Shown piece by piece: positions 25,957 through 35,638 of a stretch of 64,000 nt of DNA. A program made the translations under genes and the position numbers. The stretch spans positions 1 through 64,000 of the forward strand of contig DASUOH010000025.1 of the NCBI GenBank assembly GCA_036276735.1. Direction: 5' to 3'. How positions within the stretch are numbered: position 1 is the stretch's first letter; each line of letters begins with the position of its first letter. The notes under the pieces are model-generated. The model was not told where the DNA came from, ran no database searches, and worked only from the letters and a program-made list of their open reading frames with translations. The stretch is from VRUE01 sp036276735. GTDB taxonomy: Bacteria > Actinomycetota > Thermoleophilia > Solirubrobacterales > 70-9.

Positions 25957-26646
25957 TTGGCGATGCCTCCCGATGCCCTACCGGCGAAGGAAGCGGTTCG
26001 CTCGAATCCGCCGGAATCGCGCGAGGAGGCGATGGAAGCGGTGCTCACCGCGGTCGGAGAGCTCGGCTACCGCGAGACCTCGGTGCAGTCGGTCCTCGAG
26101 CGCAGCGGCTGGCACCGGGTGCAGTTCTACCGCCACTTCGAGAGCAAAGAGGACTGCTTCGCGCAGGCCTACGGGGTGTGGATGGACCGGCTCGGCGTCG
26201 ACCTGCTGAAAGCGGCCGCGGCCGCGGCGGGGTGGGAGGCCGGCGTGCGGACGGCGCTCGCCGAGCTCTTCCATCTGGTCGCCGACCAACCGGCGATCGC
26301 GCGGGCACTCTTCGTCGAGGTGCAGATTGCCGGGGAGCCGGCGATGGCCCGGCACGAGGCGATCGTCGAGCGGTTTGCCGCGGCAGTCGACACCGCCCGC
26401 GAGCAGATAGCGCCCGAGCTGGCACCCCCCGAGGAAACCGGGGCCTTCGTCGTCGGCGGCGTCGAGTCCTGTATCTGCGAGGCCCTGACCGGGGGCGACC
26501 CGGCGCGGATCTGGCAATCGCTGCCGGAGCTGATGCACTTCGCCGCGGGCTCCTACTTCGGCGGCGAGGCGGCCTCGGCGGCCTTCGAGGAGGCGAGCGA
26601 GTGGCTGCAGCGGGAAGGCCCGCTGTCGGAGCGAGGGGCGGAATGA
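25957..26646 (+). CDS. TetR/AcrR-family regulator (pair 2, first member)
   Basis: A 229-residue TetR-like protein with a shortened recognition region: EAMEAVLTAVGELGYRETSVQSVLERSGWHRVQFYRHFESKEDCFAQAYGVWMDRL at about 25-80, where HRVQFYRHF replaces the common RTFYxHF. The TTG at 25957 lies 9 nt after AAAGGAG, a better spacing than ATG 25963 (15 nt). It overlaps the next gene by 4 nt (ATGA). The C-terminal domain is helical. Ligand unknown. Confidence 0.85.
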   Translation: MAMPPDALPAKEAVRSNPPESREEAMEAVLTAVGELGYRETSVQSVLERSGWHRVQFYRHFESKEDCFAQAYGVWMDRLGVDLLKAAAAAAGWEAGVRTALAELFHLVADQPAIARALFVEVQIAGEPAMARHEAIVERFAAAVDTAREQIAPELAPPEETGAFVVGGVESCICEALTGGDPARIWQSLPELMHFAAGSYFGGEAASAAFEEASEWLQREGPLSERGAE

Positions 26647-27299
26647 CGGAGCTGCGGCTCGTCGCGAGCGCCCCGGACGGCGCCGAGGAGCCGGAAGCGA
26701 TCGCGCCGCTGCGGCTGCCGCCCGGCCGGCACGGACTGCCAGCCGACCTGGTCCGCGCCCACCAGCGGCAGCGCCTCCTGGAAGCGGCGGCGACGGCGCT
26801 CGCCGAGCAGGGCTACGGGCGGTTGACGACGGCGCGGATCACCGAGCTTGCCGGCGTCTCGAGTCGCACCTTCTACCAGCACTTCGAGGACCTCTGGGCG
26901 TGCCTGCTCGCCGCCTATGAAGTTGAGGCCGGCCGGCTCTGCGCGGCGATCGAAGCCGGCTGCGCCGAGGCCGCCGAGCGCTCCCAGCGGGGCCGGGCCG
27001 GAGTCGCCGCCGCGCTCGACTTCCTCGCAACCGAGCCGGCCGTCGCCCGTCTGCTCAGCGCCGAGCCGCCGCCTCAGATCACGGTTCTGGCGAGAGCGCG
27101 CCGCGAGCTGGTGGATCGGCTCGGCACGATGCTGCGCGACATCCTCAAGGCCGGCGCCGCGCAACCGCTGCCGGGCATCGAGCGCCGGCTGGTCGGGGCC
27201 GCGATGGCACTGGTGGCAAGCCGCACCGCCGGCGTCGACCCGCACCGGCTCCAGGAGCTCGGCCCGGAGCTGAGCGACCTCCTTCTCGCCTCGCTGTAG
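26643..27299 (+). CDS. TetR/AcrR-family regulator (pair 2, downstream member)
   Basis: A 218-residue TetR protein. It starts at the ATG inside the stop region of the upstream TetR gene. An LPPGRHGLPADLVRAHQRQRLL arm is followed by ARITELAGVSSRTFYQHFEDLWACLLAAYE, the DNA-binding helix-turn-helix. The arm is nearly the same as in the product of 24582-25256, so the cluster seems to have grown by duplication of one gene and inversion. The C-terminal ligand domain differs. It is followed by a hairpin at 27333-27365. Confidence 0.87.
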   Translation: MTELRLVASAPDGAEEPEAIAPLRLPPGRHGLPADLVRAHQRQRLLEAAATALAEQGYGRLTTARITELAGVSSRTFYQHFEDLWACLLAAYEVEAGRLCAAIEAGCAEAAERSQRGRAGVAAALDFLATEPAVARLLSAEPPPQITVLARARRELVDRLGTMLRDILKAGAAQPLPGIERRLVGAAMALVASRTAGVDPHRLQELGPELSDLLLASL

Positions 27300-27332
27300 A
27301 CCGAGCGCCTACGTGACCAAAATCACGCGCCG

Positions 27333-27365
27333 CCCATCCCCCGGGATCGATGGTTTGGGGATGGG
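27333..27365 (+). terminator. Hairpin after the TetR pair
   Basis: CCCATCCCC and GGGGATGGG form a 9-bp perfect stem around a 15-nt loop 34 nt after the TetR stop codon. No T-run follows. The remaining bases to 27426 contain nothing else recognised apart from the presumed promoter of the PAS gene. Confidence 0.45.
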
Positions 27366-27426
27366 GATCCTGGGCACGAGAGCGAACACCGCGGCCGTCC
27401 GCTAGTGCGGAATCCAACGATCTAAA

Positions 27427-27870
27427 GTGTCAACCGTGACCGAGACGCAGAAGCCCCTCGAGTTGATCCTGGCGCGGAACCTGATGACGGCGCTCTCGAC
27501 GCCCGCCTTTCTGGTCGACGAGGGCGGGCTCCTGGTCTTCTATAACGAGGCCGCCGGGATGCTGCTCGGCAAACGCTTCGAGGAGGTCGGGACGGTCGGT
27601 CCGGAGGAGTGGGGGTCGATGTTCGGGCCGTTCGACGAGAGCGGCGAGCCGATCGCCTACGACGAGCTGCCGCTGGTCGTCGCCGTGCGCAACGGCCGGC
27701 CCGCCCACGCCGACTTCGAGATCCGCTCCACCGACGGCGCCCGGCACACGGTCGAGGTCTCCGCCTTCCCGATCCTCACCGCCCACGGCTCGCGCGGGGC
27801 GATCGCCGTCTTCTGGCCCTGCACGCAGGATGGGGTCGACCCCGCTTCCAACGGAGCGGCGCCGCAGTGA
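27427..27870 (+). CDS. Stand-alone PAS-domain protein
   Basis: A 147-residue protein that is essentially one PAS domain: TPAFLVDEGGLLVFYNEAAGMLLGKRFEEVG, then ADFEIRSTDGARHTVEVSAFPI and GAIAVFWP, the last beta strand of a PAS fold. It has no output domain of its own. The GTG start at 27427 is the first in frame after a short leader. Its TGA overlaps the GTG of the metallo-hydrolase gene by 3 nt, so the two proteins are made together and the PAS protein may sense a small ligand for its partner. That link is inferred from overlap only. Confidence 0.75.
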   Translation: MSTVTETQKPLELILARNLMTALSTPAFLVDEGGLLVFYNEAAGMLLGKRFEEVGTVGPEEWGSMFGPFDESGEPIAYDELPLVVAVRNGRPAHADFEIRSTDGARHTVEVSAFPILTAHGSRGAIAVFWPCTQDGVDPASNGAAPQ

Positions 27871-28754
27871 AGGTCAAGCTCTGGGGAACGCGTGGCTCGG
27901 TCCCCTCCCCAGGGCCGGAGACGATCCGCTACGGCGGCAACACCTCCTGCGTCGGCGTCACCCTCTCAGACGGCTCGCTGCTGGCACTCGACGCGGGCAC
28001 CGGCATCCGCAACCTGGGGCTGGCGCTGCCCGACGAGCCGGCCCGGCTCCACATCCTGCTCACCCATCTGCACCTCGACCACATCCAGGGCCTCGTCTTC
28101 TTCGCACCCGCCTTCCGGCCGCAGACCGAGATAGTGATCTGGGGGCCGGCCTCGCCCGAGGCCTCGCTGCGCGACCGGATCGCCCGCTACATCTCGGCGC
28201 CGCTCTCGCCGGTCGAGGTGCGCGAGCTGCCCTGCGACGTCTCCTTCCGGCACACGCCGGAGACCGAGTGGGAGATCGGGTCGGCGCGGATTCGCGCCAC
28301 CTCGGTCGCCCATCGCGGGCCAACGCTCGGCTACCGGATCGACGACGGCGACGCTTCGCTCGCCTACATCCCGGACCACGAGCCGGCACTCGGCGCCGAC
28401 ATCGAGACGCTCGAGGAGGACTGGATCTCCGGCTTCGCGCTCGCCCAGGACGCCTCGCTGCTGATTCACGACGGCCAGTACGCCGACGTCGAGTATCCCG
28501 ACCACCTCGGCTGGGGGCACTCTTCGCTCTCCCACGCGATCGCCTTCGCGCGGCGAACCGGTGCCGAGCGCACCGTTCTCTTCCACCACGACCCGTTGCA
28601 CTCCGACGAGCGTCTCGACCGGCTCGGTGAGGAAGCACGCGAGCGCTGGCTTGCCGGCGGCGGCGCGGCGGAGCAGCTCGAGCTCGGCGTCGAGGGGGCC
28701 GAATACGAGCCGGGCGCCGTGACCCGGAACGACCGGGTCAGTTCTTTTATCTAA
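27867..28754 (+). CDS. MBL-fold metallo-hydrolase (phosphodiesterase-like)
   Basis: A 295-residue metallo-beta-lactamase-fold protein, GTG start at 27867. It begins MKVKLWGTRGSVPSPGPE and has YGGNTSCV, LDAGTGIRNLG and the metal motif HLHLDH (67-72), as in RNase Z/cyclic-nucleotide phosphodiesterase-like members; further ligands appear in VAHRGPTLGY and LFHHDP. Such proteins probably cleave phosphodiesters, perhaps cyclic nucleotides, in the cytoplasm. It overlaps the PAS gene and precedes a ppGpp-hydrolase-like HD gene by 21 nt, which gives a nucleotide-signalling flavour to this run. Confidence 0.82.
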   Translation: MKVKLWGTRGSVPSPGPETIRYGGNTSCVGVTLSDGSLLALDAGTGIRNLGLALPDEPARLHILLTHLHLDHIQGLVFFAPAFRPQTEIVIWGPASPEASLRDRIARYISAPLSPVEVRELPCDVSFRHTPETEWEIGSARIRATSVAHRGPTLGYRIDDGDASLAYIPDHEPALGADIETLEEDWISGFALAQDASLLIHDGQYADVEYPDHLGWGHSSLSHAIAFARRTGAERTVLFHHDPLHSDERLDRLGEEARERWLAGGGAAEQLELGVEGAEYEPGAVTRNDRVSSFI

Positions 28755-28775
28755 TCGCGCTACCCTCGGACGCGG

Positions 28776-29411
28776 ATGTCCTCCGCTCCACGGATCGAGG
28801 CGGCGGCCGAGCGTTCCGGGCTGGTTCGCGATGCACTGTCCCTTGCGCGCGAGGCGCACGCCGGCCAGCTGCGCAACACCGGCAGCGACGAGCTGCCCTT
28901 CATCGGACACCCCGTCGCGGTGGCGGAGCACCTGTCGAGGGAGGGCTTCGAGGACGAGGTTGTCGCCGCCGGCCTCCTCCACGACGTCGTCGAGCACACC
29001 GACGTGACCCTGGAGGAGGTGCGGGATCGCTTCGGCGAAGAGGTGGCGCAGCTGGTGGGCGTCCTGACCGAAAGCGAGGCGATCGGCTCATACGAGGCCC
29101 GCAAGGAGGAGCACCGAGCGCGGGTGGCGTCGGCGGGTCCCGAGGCGCATGCGGTCTTCACCGCCGACAAGACGGCAAACGTCGAAACGCTGCGTGCGGC
29201 CTACGCCGTCAGGGGCGAGGAGGTCGACGCAGAGCTGCCCGTGTCGCTCGACGTGAAGATCTTCGTCTGGGAGCTGGACCTGGAAATGCTCTTCCGCGCC
29301 GCGCCGGAGCTGCCGCTGGTCGACCGCTTCGCCGACGAAATGGCGAAGCTCTGGGGGCAGCGCGCTACCTGGTCGAGGGACGGCCTCGACGGCGACGGGA
29401 CGCACCCCTAA
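28776..29411 (+). CDS. HD-domain protein, RelA/SpoT hydrolase-like (MESH1-type)
   Basis: A 211-residue HD hydrolase. The residues are arranged as in small ppGpp hydrolases: AREAHAGQ (His28), GHPVAVA (His45), GLLHDVVEHTD (His69-Asp70) and FTADKTANV (Asp130). There is no synthetase, TGS or ACT domain, so it is a stand-alone hydrolase. MESH1-type enzymes degrade (p)ppGpp or NADPH; which applies here is unknown. It ends immediately before the convergent DUF6328 gene with no spacer. Confidence 0.78.
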   Translation: MSSAPRIEAAAERSGLVRDALSLAREAHAGQLRNTGSDELPFIGHPVAVAEHLSREGFEDEVVAAGLLHDVVEHTDVTLEEVRDRFGEEVAQLVGVLTESEAIGSYEARKEEHRARVASAGPEAHAVFTADKTANVETLRAAYAVRGEEVDAELPVSLDVKIFVWELDLEMLFRAAPELPLVDRFADEMAKLWGQRATWSRDGLDGDGTHP

Positions 29412-29897
29412 CTAGGACTGCTCGTCGGACTTGAGCCGCCGGTTCAGCGGCAGCAGGCCCCAGAGCACGACGAACATCGCCAGCGCCAGGCCGCTGAAGA
29501 CGATCGTGGCCGTGGTCCCGAAGAGAACGTCGGTGATCAGCATGACCGCGCCGGTCATCGCCAGCGCCAGGCAGCCGATGCCGGCAATCGCCAACCGGTT
29601 GGCGATGAAGATCATGTGCTTCTTCTGCTGACGGCGGAAGTTGACCCGGTGGTAGGCGGTCGGTGAGATCAGCAGCGCCGCCGAGATGGCGGTGAGCAGG
29701 AGGGTGACGAAGTAGACCTTCTCCTGGAACGGCGTGATCTCTTCCTTGAAGCCCTGCTGGAAGGGCACCGCGAGCAGGAAGGCGAAGAGGACCTGAACCC
29801 CGGGGAGGGCGACGCGGAGCTCCTGCAGGAGCTCGCCGAGGTTGCGGTCGAGGCGTTCCTTCTCGCTCTCCTCTCCGGTGCCCGGGCGATCGGCCAT
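29412..29897 (-). CDS. DUF6328-family membrane protein
   Basis: A 161-residue integral membrane protein with four predicted helices: VQVLFAFLLAVPF, VYFVTLLLTAISAALLI, ANRLAIAGIGCLALAMTGAVML and ATIVFSGLALAMFVVLWGLLP. The N-terminal ERLDRNLGELLQELRVALPGVQVLFAFLL and the segment PFQEKVYFVTLL are the marks of DUF6328, an actinobacterial family without known function. It diverges from the phosphorylase gene across 34 nt. Confidence 0.82.
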   Translation of the reverse strand: MADRPGTGEESEKERLDRNLGELLQELRVALPGVQVLFAFLLAVPFQQGFKEEITPFQEKVYFVTLLLTAISAALLISPTAYHRVNFRRQQKKHMIFIANRLAIAGIGCLALAMTGAVMLITDVLFGTTATIVFSGLALAMFVVLWGLLPLNRRLKSDEQS

Positions 29898-29931
29898 GGC
29901 GGCACGATAGTGGCCGCATAGGATCGCCGGG

Positions 29932-30618
29932 ATGGGACGCCTGGGCGTGATCCTCGGCTCGAACGCCGTCGCCCCCGGCGGCGCGCAGATCGTCGCAGCG
30001 GCGGAGTCGGCGGGCGCGGTGGTCGTGCTGCGGCACGGCCGCGACTCCTACCTGCTCCCCCACCTGATCGACCACGGCGCCAACCTGCGCTCGCTCGCCG
30101 AGTCCGGCTGCGACCGGGTGCTGGCGCTCGGCTCGGTCGGCTCGCTGCGGCCGGAGATCAGCGTCGGCTCGCTGGTCTGCCCGGACGACTTCATCGCGCT
30201 TGGGCTGCAGCTGACGACGCTCGACGACGCGCGGGCCCACACGACGCCGGGGTTCGACGGCGAGTGGCGGTCGGAGGTGCTGGCGGTGTGGCAGGGCGCG
30301 GCGCCGCAGGGCGCGGGCGCAGCGCCGCTCCGCGACGGCGGCGTCTACTGGCAGACGAACGGGCCGCGCTTCGAGACGCCGGCCGAGGTTCGCCTGATCG
30401 CCGCGCACGCCCACCTGGTCGGGATGACGCTGGCCGCCGAGTGCGTGGTGGCCAGCGAGCTCGACCTCCGCTACGCCGCCGTCTGCATGGTCGACAACAT
30501 GGCGAACGGGATCGGCGAGCGGCCGCTGGGCACCGAGGAGCTCGAACGCGACCGGGCGGCGAACGCGGCGCGGCTGCGCGAGGCGCTCGCCGCGGTGCTG
30601 CCGGGGCTGACGCGGTGA
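29932..30618 (+). CDS. MTAP/PNP-family nucleoside phosphorylase, probably for methylthioinosine
   Basis: A 228-residue phosphorylase of the trimeric MTAP/PNP family: VVVLRHGRDSYLLPHLIDHGANLRSL (phosphate and ribose site), LGSVGSL, GPRFETPAEVRLI, LVGMTLAAECVVASELDL and VCMVDNMANG. In adenine-specific MTAP the last block reads T-D-Y-D-C; here an Asn can be aligned in the place that contacts the purine, as in 6-oxopurine enzymes. It overlaps a methylthioadenosine/SAH deaminase-like gene by 4 nt, so the substrate is probably methylthioinosine made by that partner. The substrate call is inference. Confidence 0.82.
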   Translation: MGRLGVILGSNAVAPGGAQIVAAAESAGAVVVLRHGRDSYLLPHLIDHGANLRSLAESGCDRVLALGSVGSLRPEISVGSLVCPDDFIALGLQLTTLDDARAHTTPGFDGEWRSEVLAVWQGAAPQGAGAAPLRDGGVYWQTNGPRFETPAEVRLIAAHAHLVGMTLAAECVVASELDLRYAAVCMVDNMANGIGERPLGTEELERDRAANAARLREALAAVLPGLTR

Positions 30619-31889
30619 GCCTCGCTGTCACCGGCGCGCGGCTTGACGGCGAGACCGTCGGGCTGCGTTGCGAGGAGGGCGCGATCGCGGCGATCGGGCC
30701 GGGGGTCGAGCCGCTGCCCGGGGACGAGACGATCGACGCGGGCGGCGCCCCGCTGGTCCCGGCGCTCGTCAACGGGCACACGCACGCCGCGATGACCCTC
30801 TTCCGCGGCTACGGCGGCGACCTGCCGCTGATGCGGTGGCTGCGCGAGGTGGTGTGGCCGGTCGAGGAGCGGCTCGAGGCCGAGGACGTCTACTGGGGCG
30901 TCCGCCTCGCCTGCCTGGAGATGATCCGCACCGGCACGGCGCGGTACTGGGACATGTACTGGCAGCCGGTGGCGACGGCGCGGGCGGTCGAGGACGCGGG
31001 GCTGCGGGCGACGATCGGCGGGCCGCTCTTCGACCTCGACGGCCGCACCGAGGAGATGCAGGCGACCGTGCTGGGCGACCTCGACGAGCTGGAGGGCTTC
31101 GGCGCGCGGATCGGGCGCGCCCTCGCCCCCCACTCCATATATGCGGTCAGCGAAGGCCTGCTGCGCTGGGTCAGCGAGCGGGCCGCCGAGCGCGACCTGC
31201 CGATCCACATCCACCTCTCCGAGACCGAGGGCGAGGTGACGGATTGCGTCGAGCAGCACGGCGTCCGCCCCGCCCTCTATCTCGACCGGCTCGGCCTGCT
31301 CGGCGAGCGGACCGTGCTCGCGCACGGCGTCTGGCTCGACCGCGAGGAGCTCGAGCTGATCGCCACCCGCGGCTGCACCGTCGTCACCAACCCGGTGGCG
31401 AACATGAAGCTCGCGGTCGGTGGCGTCTTTCCCTACCCGGCGGCGCGCGAGGCGGGCGTCCCGGTGGCACTCGGCACCGACGGCGCCGGCTCCAACGACT
31501 CGCTCGACCTGCTCGCCGACCTGAAGGCGTTCGCCTTGATCCAACGCCACACCGCCGGCGACGCGACCGTGATCCCGGCTCCCGAGGCGCTGGCGATCGC
31601 CACGGGCGCCCGCGCGCCGCTGCTCGGCGGGGGGTCGGCCTCGGCGCGGGGACCGAAGCCGCTGAGCGTCGGCGCCCCGGCCGACTTCCTGCTCTTGCGT
31701 CGCGACGCCCACGAGATCGGCGTCGGCGACCTGGCGAGCGACCTCGTCTATGCCGCGAGCGGCTCGGTCGTCGAGACGACGGTCGTCGCCGGCCGGGTCC
31801 TGATGCGCGGCGGCATCGTCGAGGACGGCGAGGAGATCGTCGCTCAGGCCGCGGAGCGGGCGCGGCGGCTCGGCATCGCCTCGGCCTGA
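30615..31889 (+). CDS. 5'-methylthioadenosine/S-adenosylhomocysteine deaminase-like amidohydrolase
   Basis: A 424-residue amidohydrolase, GTG start at 30615 inside the stop of the phosphorylase gene. Metal ligands are NGHTHAAMTLFRG (His55, His57), HIHLSETEGEV, LAHGVWLD and the Asp in LGTDGAGSNDSLDLL, a pattern shared by MTA/SAH deaminases and TRZ/ATZ hydrolases. The reaction would turn methylthioadenosine or SAH into the inosine analogue plus ammonia in the cytoplasm. With the phosphorylase it forms a two-step salvage route. Its end overlaps the convergent MFS gene by 46 nt. Confidence 0.85.
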   Translation: MSLAVTGARLDGETVGLRCEEGAIAAIGPGVEPLPGDETIDAGGAPLVPALVNGHTHAAMTLFRGYGGDLPLMRWLREVVWPVEERLEAEDVYWGVRLACLEMIRTGTARYWDMYWQPVATARAVEDAGLRATIGGPLFDLDGRTEEMQATVLGDLDELEGFGARIGRALAPHSIYAVSEGLLRWVSERAAERDLPIHIHLSETEGEVTDCVEQHGVRPALYLDRLGLLGERTVLAHGVWLDREELELIATRGCTVVTNPVANMKLAVGGVFPYPAAREAGVPVALGTDGAGSNDSLDLLADLKAFALIQRHTAGDATVIPAPEALAIATGARAPLLGGGSASARGPKPLSVGAPADFLLLRRDAHEIGVGDLASDLVYAASGSVVETTVVAGRVLMRGGIVEDGEEIVAQAAERARRLGIASA

Positions 31890-33088
31890 CGGCGACCGAG
31901 CGTGACGCGAGCCGCCCAGGCGGCGGCCAGGCCGGAGGTGGCGGCGAGCAGCAGCGCTACGCGCGGGTCGTAGGCCTCCGAAAGCCAGCCGGCGAGCGGC
32001 GCCCCGATCGGCGTCGAGCCGAGGAAGACGACCGAGTAGAGGGCCATCACGCGGCCGCGCATGTGCGGCTCGACCGAGAGCTGTATGGAGGAGTTGATCG
32101 CCGCCGCGAAAGTCACCGCCGAGGCGCCGAGCATCGCGACGATCGGCACCTCCAGCGCCAGGTTCGGCATCGCCGCGGCAAGCACCGCGAGCAGCCCGAA
32201 GGCGAGCGCCGAGCCGGCGATCAGCCGCGCGTCGGTGCGGCCGTGGGCGCCGGTGGCGAGCGCGCCGACGACCGAGCCGGCGCCCATCGCGGCGACCAGC
32301 GCCGCGTAGGCGGAGGCGCCGCCGTCGAAGCTGAAGCGGGCGAGCAGCGGCAGGATCGCCTGGAAGTTGAGGCCGAAGGTGCCGACGAGCGCCATCAGGG
32401 CCAGCGGCACGGCCAGCTCGGGCGTGCCGCGCACGTAGCGCAGCGCGGCGCGCACGGCGCCGCGCTCGCGCCCGGCCCGCGGCGGCGTCCGCAGCTGCGC
32501 CGGCTCCATCCGCCAGAGGGCGACGACCATCGCGCCGAAGGTGACGACGTTGACCGCGAAGCAGGGGGCGACGCCAGCGGTGGCGATCACGATCCCGGCG
32601 ATCGCCGGGCCGATCAGTCGCGAGGCGTGGATCAGGACGCTGTTGAGGCTGACCGCGTTGACCAGCCGCTCGGCGCCGACCATCTCGATCGCAAACGCCT
32701 GCCGGGTCGGGTTGTCGACCGCGTTGACCGTGCCCCGGACGAAGGCGACGAGGAAGACCATCCAGGGCGCCACCACGCCGCTCACCGTCACCGCGAAGAG
32801 GGCGAGCGCCGGCAGCGCCATCAGCGTCTGCGTGACCATCAACAGGCGGCGCTTGGCGAAGCGGTCGGCCAGCACCCCGCCCCAGGCGCCGAAGAGGAGG
32901 ATCGGCAGGAACTGCAGAGCGGTCGTGGCGCCGACCGCGAAGCCGCTGTCGGTCAACTCGAGGACGAGCCAGATCTCGGCGACCATCTGCATCCAGTTGC
33001 CGGAGACCGAGACGATCTGTCCCGCGAAGTAGCGGCGGTAGTTGGGGACGTTCAGGGAGTCGAAACTGCGCCTGACCGCGGCGCTCAC
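31844..33088 (-). CDS. MFS transporter, EntS/MFS_3 type
   Basis: A 414-residue major facilitator with about 12 membrane helices. It starts SFDSLNVPNYRRYFAGQIVSVSGNWMQ, the hallmark of the MFS_3 (enterobactin-exporter-like) group; GVLADRFAKRRLL is the cytoplasmic loop 2-3 motif and MRGRVMALYSVVFLGSTPIGAPLAGW the second-half equivalent. It overlaps the upstream MarR gene by 4 nt, so the MarR protein most likely controls it in response to an exported compound. The substrate is unknown. Confidence 0.88.
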   Translation of the reverse strand: MSAAVRRSFDSLNVPNYRRYFAGQIVSVSGNWMQMVAEIWLVLELTDSGFAVGATTALQFLPILLFGAWGGVLADRFAKRRLLMVTQTLMALPALALFAVTVSGVVAPWMVFLVAFVRGTVNAVDNPTRQAFAIEMVGAERLVNAVSLNSVLIHASRLIGPAIAGIVIATAGVAPCFAVNVVTFGAMVVALWRMEPAQLRTPPRAGRERGAVRAALRYVRGTPELAVPLALMALVGTFGLNFQAILPLLARFSFDGGASAYAALVAAMGAGSVVGALATGAHGRTDARLIAGSALAFGLLAVLAAAMPNLALEVPIVAMLGASAVTFAAAINSSIQLSVEPHMRGRVMALYSVVFLGSTPIGAPLAGWLSEAYDPRVALLLAATSGLAAAWAARVTLGRRQAEAMPSRRARSAA

Positions 33089-33570
33089 GGGCGCGCCCCC
33101 CGCGGCTCGTCCGCGGGCGCCTCGAGCAGCTCCTCGAGGATCGCCGCGGCGCGCTCCAGCGCCTCCACGTCGTCGGCAGGCAGGTCGCGCATGCGCCGCG
33201 CCAGGTAGGCGTTCTTGCGACCGCGCAGGCGGCGCAGCCGCTCGCGGCCGGCGGCGCTGATGCTGACCAGGGCGCTGCGCCCGTCGTCGGGGTCGGGCGC
33301 GCGGTCCACCAGGCCTGCCTCGACCAGCAGGCGCAGGGTGCGGGTGGCGGTCGGCCGCTTGACCCGCTCGATCTCGGCCAGCTCGCTCGGCGTCAGCGGC
33401 CCGTGCCGCTCGACGGTCGCGAGCGCCGCCGCCGCGGTCGGGCTCAGCTCCGTCCCACCGGCGGCGCTGGCCGCCTCCTGGCGCAGGCGGCGGGCCGTCC
33501 GCACGATCGCCATACGCAGCCGGGCGGCCGATTCGGTCAGCTCGGCATCGGCCGAAGAAGTGATTCGCAT
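33085..33570 (-). CDS. MarR-family transcriptional regulator
   Basis: A 161-residue winged-helix MarR protein: LSPTAAAALATVERHGPLTPSELAEIERVKRPTATRTLRLLVEAGLVDRAPDPDDGRSALVSISAAGRERL holds the recognition helix and wing (RAPDPDDGR). The gene overlaps the MFS transporter by 4 nt. Just upstream the bases are AT-rich with a tandem TTAGC TTAGC and are the likely autoregulatory operator; the strong palindrome at 33606-33645 follows. Typical MarR logic is ligand-relieved repression. Confidence 0.88.
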   Translation of the reverse strand: MRITSSADAELTESAARLRMAIVRTARRLRQEAASAAGGTELSPTAAAALATVERHGPLTPSELAEIERVKRPTATRTLRLLVEAGLVDRAPDPDDGRSALVSISAAGRERLRRLRGRKNAYLARRMRDLPADDVEALERAAAILEELLEAPADEPRGARP

Positions 33571-33605
33571 TGATAATTAGCTTAGCAAATCACCTTTTTC
33601 GGCGA

Positions 33606-33645
33606 TGGCGCGATTTGTCCGCCTATAGCCGGACAAATCGCGCCA
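33606..33645. terminator. Perfect 16-bp inverted repeat after acs
   Basis: TGGCGCGATTTGTCCG and CGGACAAATCGCGCCA are perfect complements around 8 nt. It starts 12 nt after the acetyl-CoA synthetase stop codon on the minus strand and ends 36 nt before the MarR start codon. It is best read as the acs terminator, though no T-run follows on the minus strand; a large operator cannot be excluded. Confidence 0.6.
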
Positions 33646-33657
33646 CGGAAGAAAAGT

Positions 33658-35622
<1,965 letters not shown>

Positions 35623-35638
35623 GCCGTTACCCTGACAC

